From Streptomyces fulvorobeus (GTDB lineage Bacteria; Actinomycetota; Actinomycetes; Streptomycetales; Streptomycetaceae): a stretch of DNA of 64,000 nucleotides. The notes under the pieces were generated by a model. The model saw nothing but the letters and a program-made list of their open reading frames with translations. It was not told the origin of the DNA and did no database searches. The stretch lies in the NCBI RefSeq assembly GCF_013167895.1, contig NZ_BLWC01000001.1, positions 5,952,001 through 6,016,000 on the forward strand. Reading direction: 5' to 3'. Below are positions 63,780 to 64,000 of this stretch, piece after piece. How positions within the stretch are numbered: position 1 is the first letter of the stretch; each line of letters opens with the position of its first letter. A program made the translations under genes and the position numbers.

Positions 63780-64000
63780 GTGAACCGTCCGAAACTGACC
63801 CGCCGCCACGTCCTGCTCGCCGGAACCGGAGGGCTGGCCGCTGCCGCGTTACCGGGCACCGCCCACGCCGCGCGTGCGGTCGAACCGGATATCGACAGCA
63901 CCCTCCAGTGGAACGCCCGCCCGCCCCGCAGCCCGGTGAGCCTGGTGGCGAAGCGGCCGAACAAGATCATCGTGCATCACACGGTCAGCGCGAACACCTC
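63780..64000 (+). CDS. N-acetylmuramoyl-L-alanine amidase, PGRP type (N-terminal part, cut by window edge)
   Basis: Only the first ~73 residues are in the window. GTG 63780 has AGGAG upstream. A Tat motif LTRRHVLLAG with an Ala/Gly-rich helix makes residues 1-30 a signal peptide. The mature part ends in KIIVHHTVSAN, the start of a PGRP/amidase_2 domain (His of the zinc site). It follows a GH25 lysozyme, so the two probably act together on cell walls, separated by a terminator. Confidence 0.75.
   Translation, partial: MNRPKLTRRHVLLAGTGGLAAAALPGTAHAARAVEPDIDSTLQWNARPPRSPVSLVAKRPNKIIVHHTVSANT

Overview
The window is a piece of a Streptomyces (or very close actinomycete) chromosome. Base composition is very GC-rich with strong third-position G/C bias, GTG and TTG starts are common, Tat and lipoprotein exports are frequent, and it carries actinomycete hallmarks: an hsp18/RheA pair, a Nur-type box, streptogrisin-like protease, ANTAR and STAS regulators, an MptB-type mannosyltransferase and a PASTA-less Ser/Thr kinase. 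I see no rRNA, tRNA, CRISPR array, insertion sequence or replication origin.

Layout. 1-5.9 kb: an amine oxidase (cut by the left edge) with its APC permease, a DHFR-like reductase, a CE7 esterase, and a divergent rhodanese/CstR pair around a perfect operator. 5.3-9.3 kb: an XRE-cupin regulator and a quinone oxidoreductase plus two acyl-CoA dehydrogenases. 9.4-14.6 kb: a five-gene nickel/peptide-type ABC transporter behind a perfect 7-5-7 palindrome that fits the Nur box, so it is probably nikABCDE. 14.8-28.5 kb: a mixed housekeeping stretch with a phosphodiesterase, a Cys-rich protein, an MFS exporter, an MptB-like mannosyltransferase, YciO, an AurF-type diiron oxygenase coupled to a ferredoxin-ferredoxin reductase fusion, a FUSC protein, a PfpI protein, and divergent GAF-ANTAR and PAS-GAF proteins.

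28.5-42.2 kb is the most distinctive region: a tightly overlapping operon with the genes for ADP-D-glycero-manno-heptose synthesis (gmhA, hldE, gmhB), a UDP-xylose-synthase-like SDR, a NodU-type carbamoyltransferase and seven glycosyltransferases, two of them GT9 heptosyltransferases, opposite a pyruvyl transferase. It ends in a strong hairpin. In a Gram-positive without LPS this suggests a heptose-containing surface glycan or glycolipid.

42.7-48 kb: STAS protein, TPP enzyme, DUF2267 protein, hsp18 with its RheA-type repressor and two operators, and a streptogrisin-like protease. 48.7-58 kb: an S9 peptidase, an amidinotransferase, a GtrB-GtrA fusion with a GtrC-like membrane protein, a secreted endonuclease, an AI-2E family transporter. 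57.4-64 kb: two GNATs, a MOSC protein, a decayed winged-helix gene, an NLP-type secreted protein, a Ser/Thr kinase, a GH25 lysozyme and the start of a PGRP amidase.

Quality warning: at least five genes show reading-frame breaks that a single 1-2 bp change repairs exactly (near 2650, 6104, 20126, 33400 and 57890; possibly also 17125). Two of these lie in five-C runs. They may be residual sequencing indels rather than mutations.
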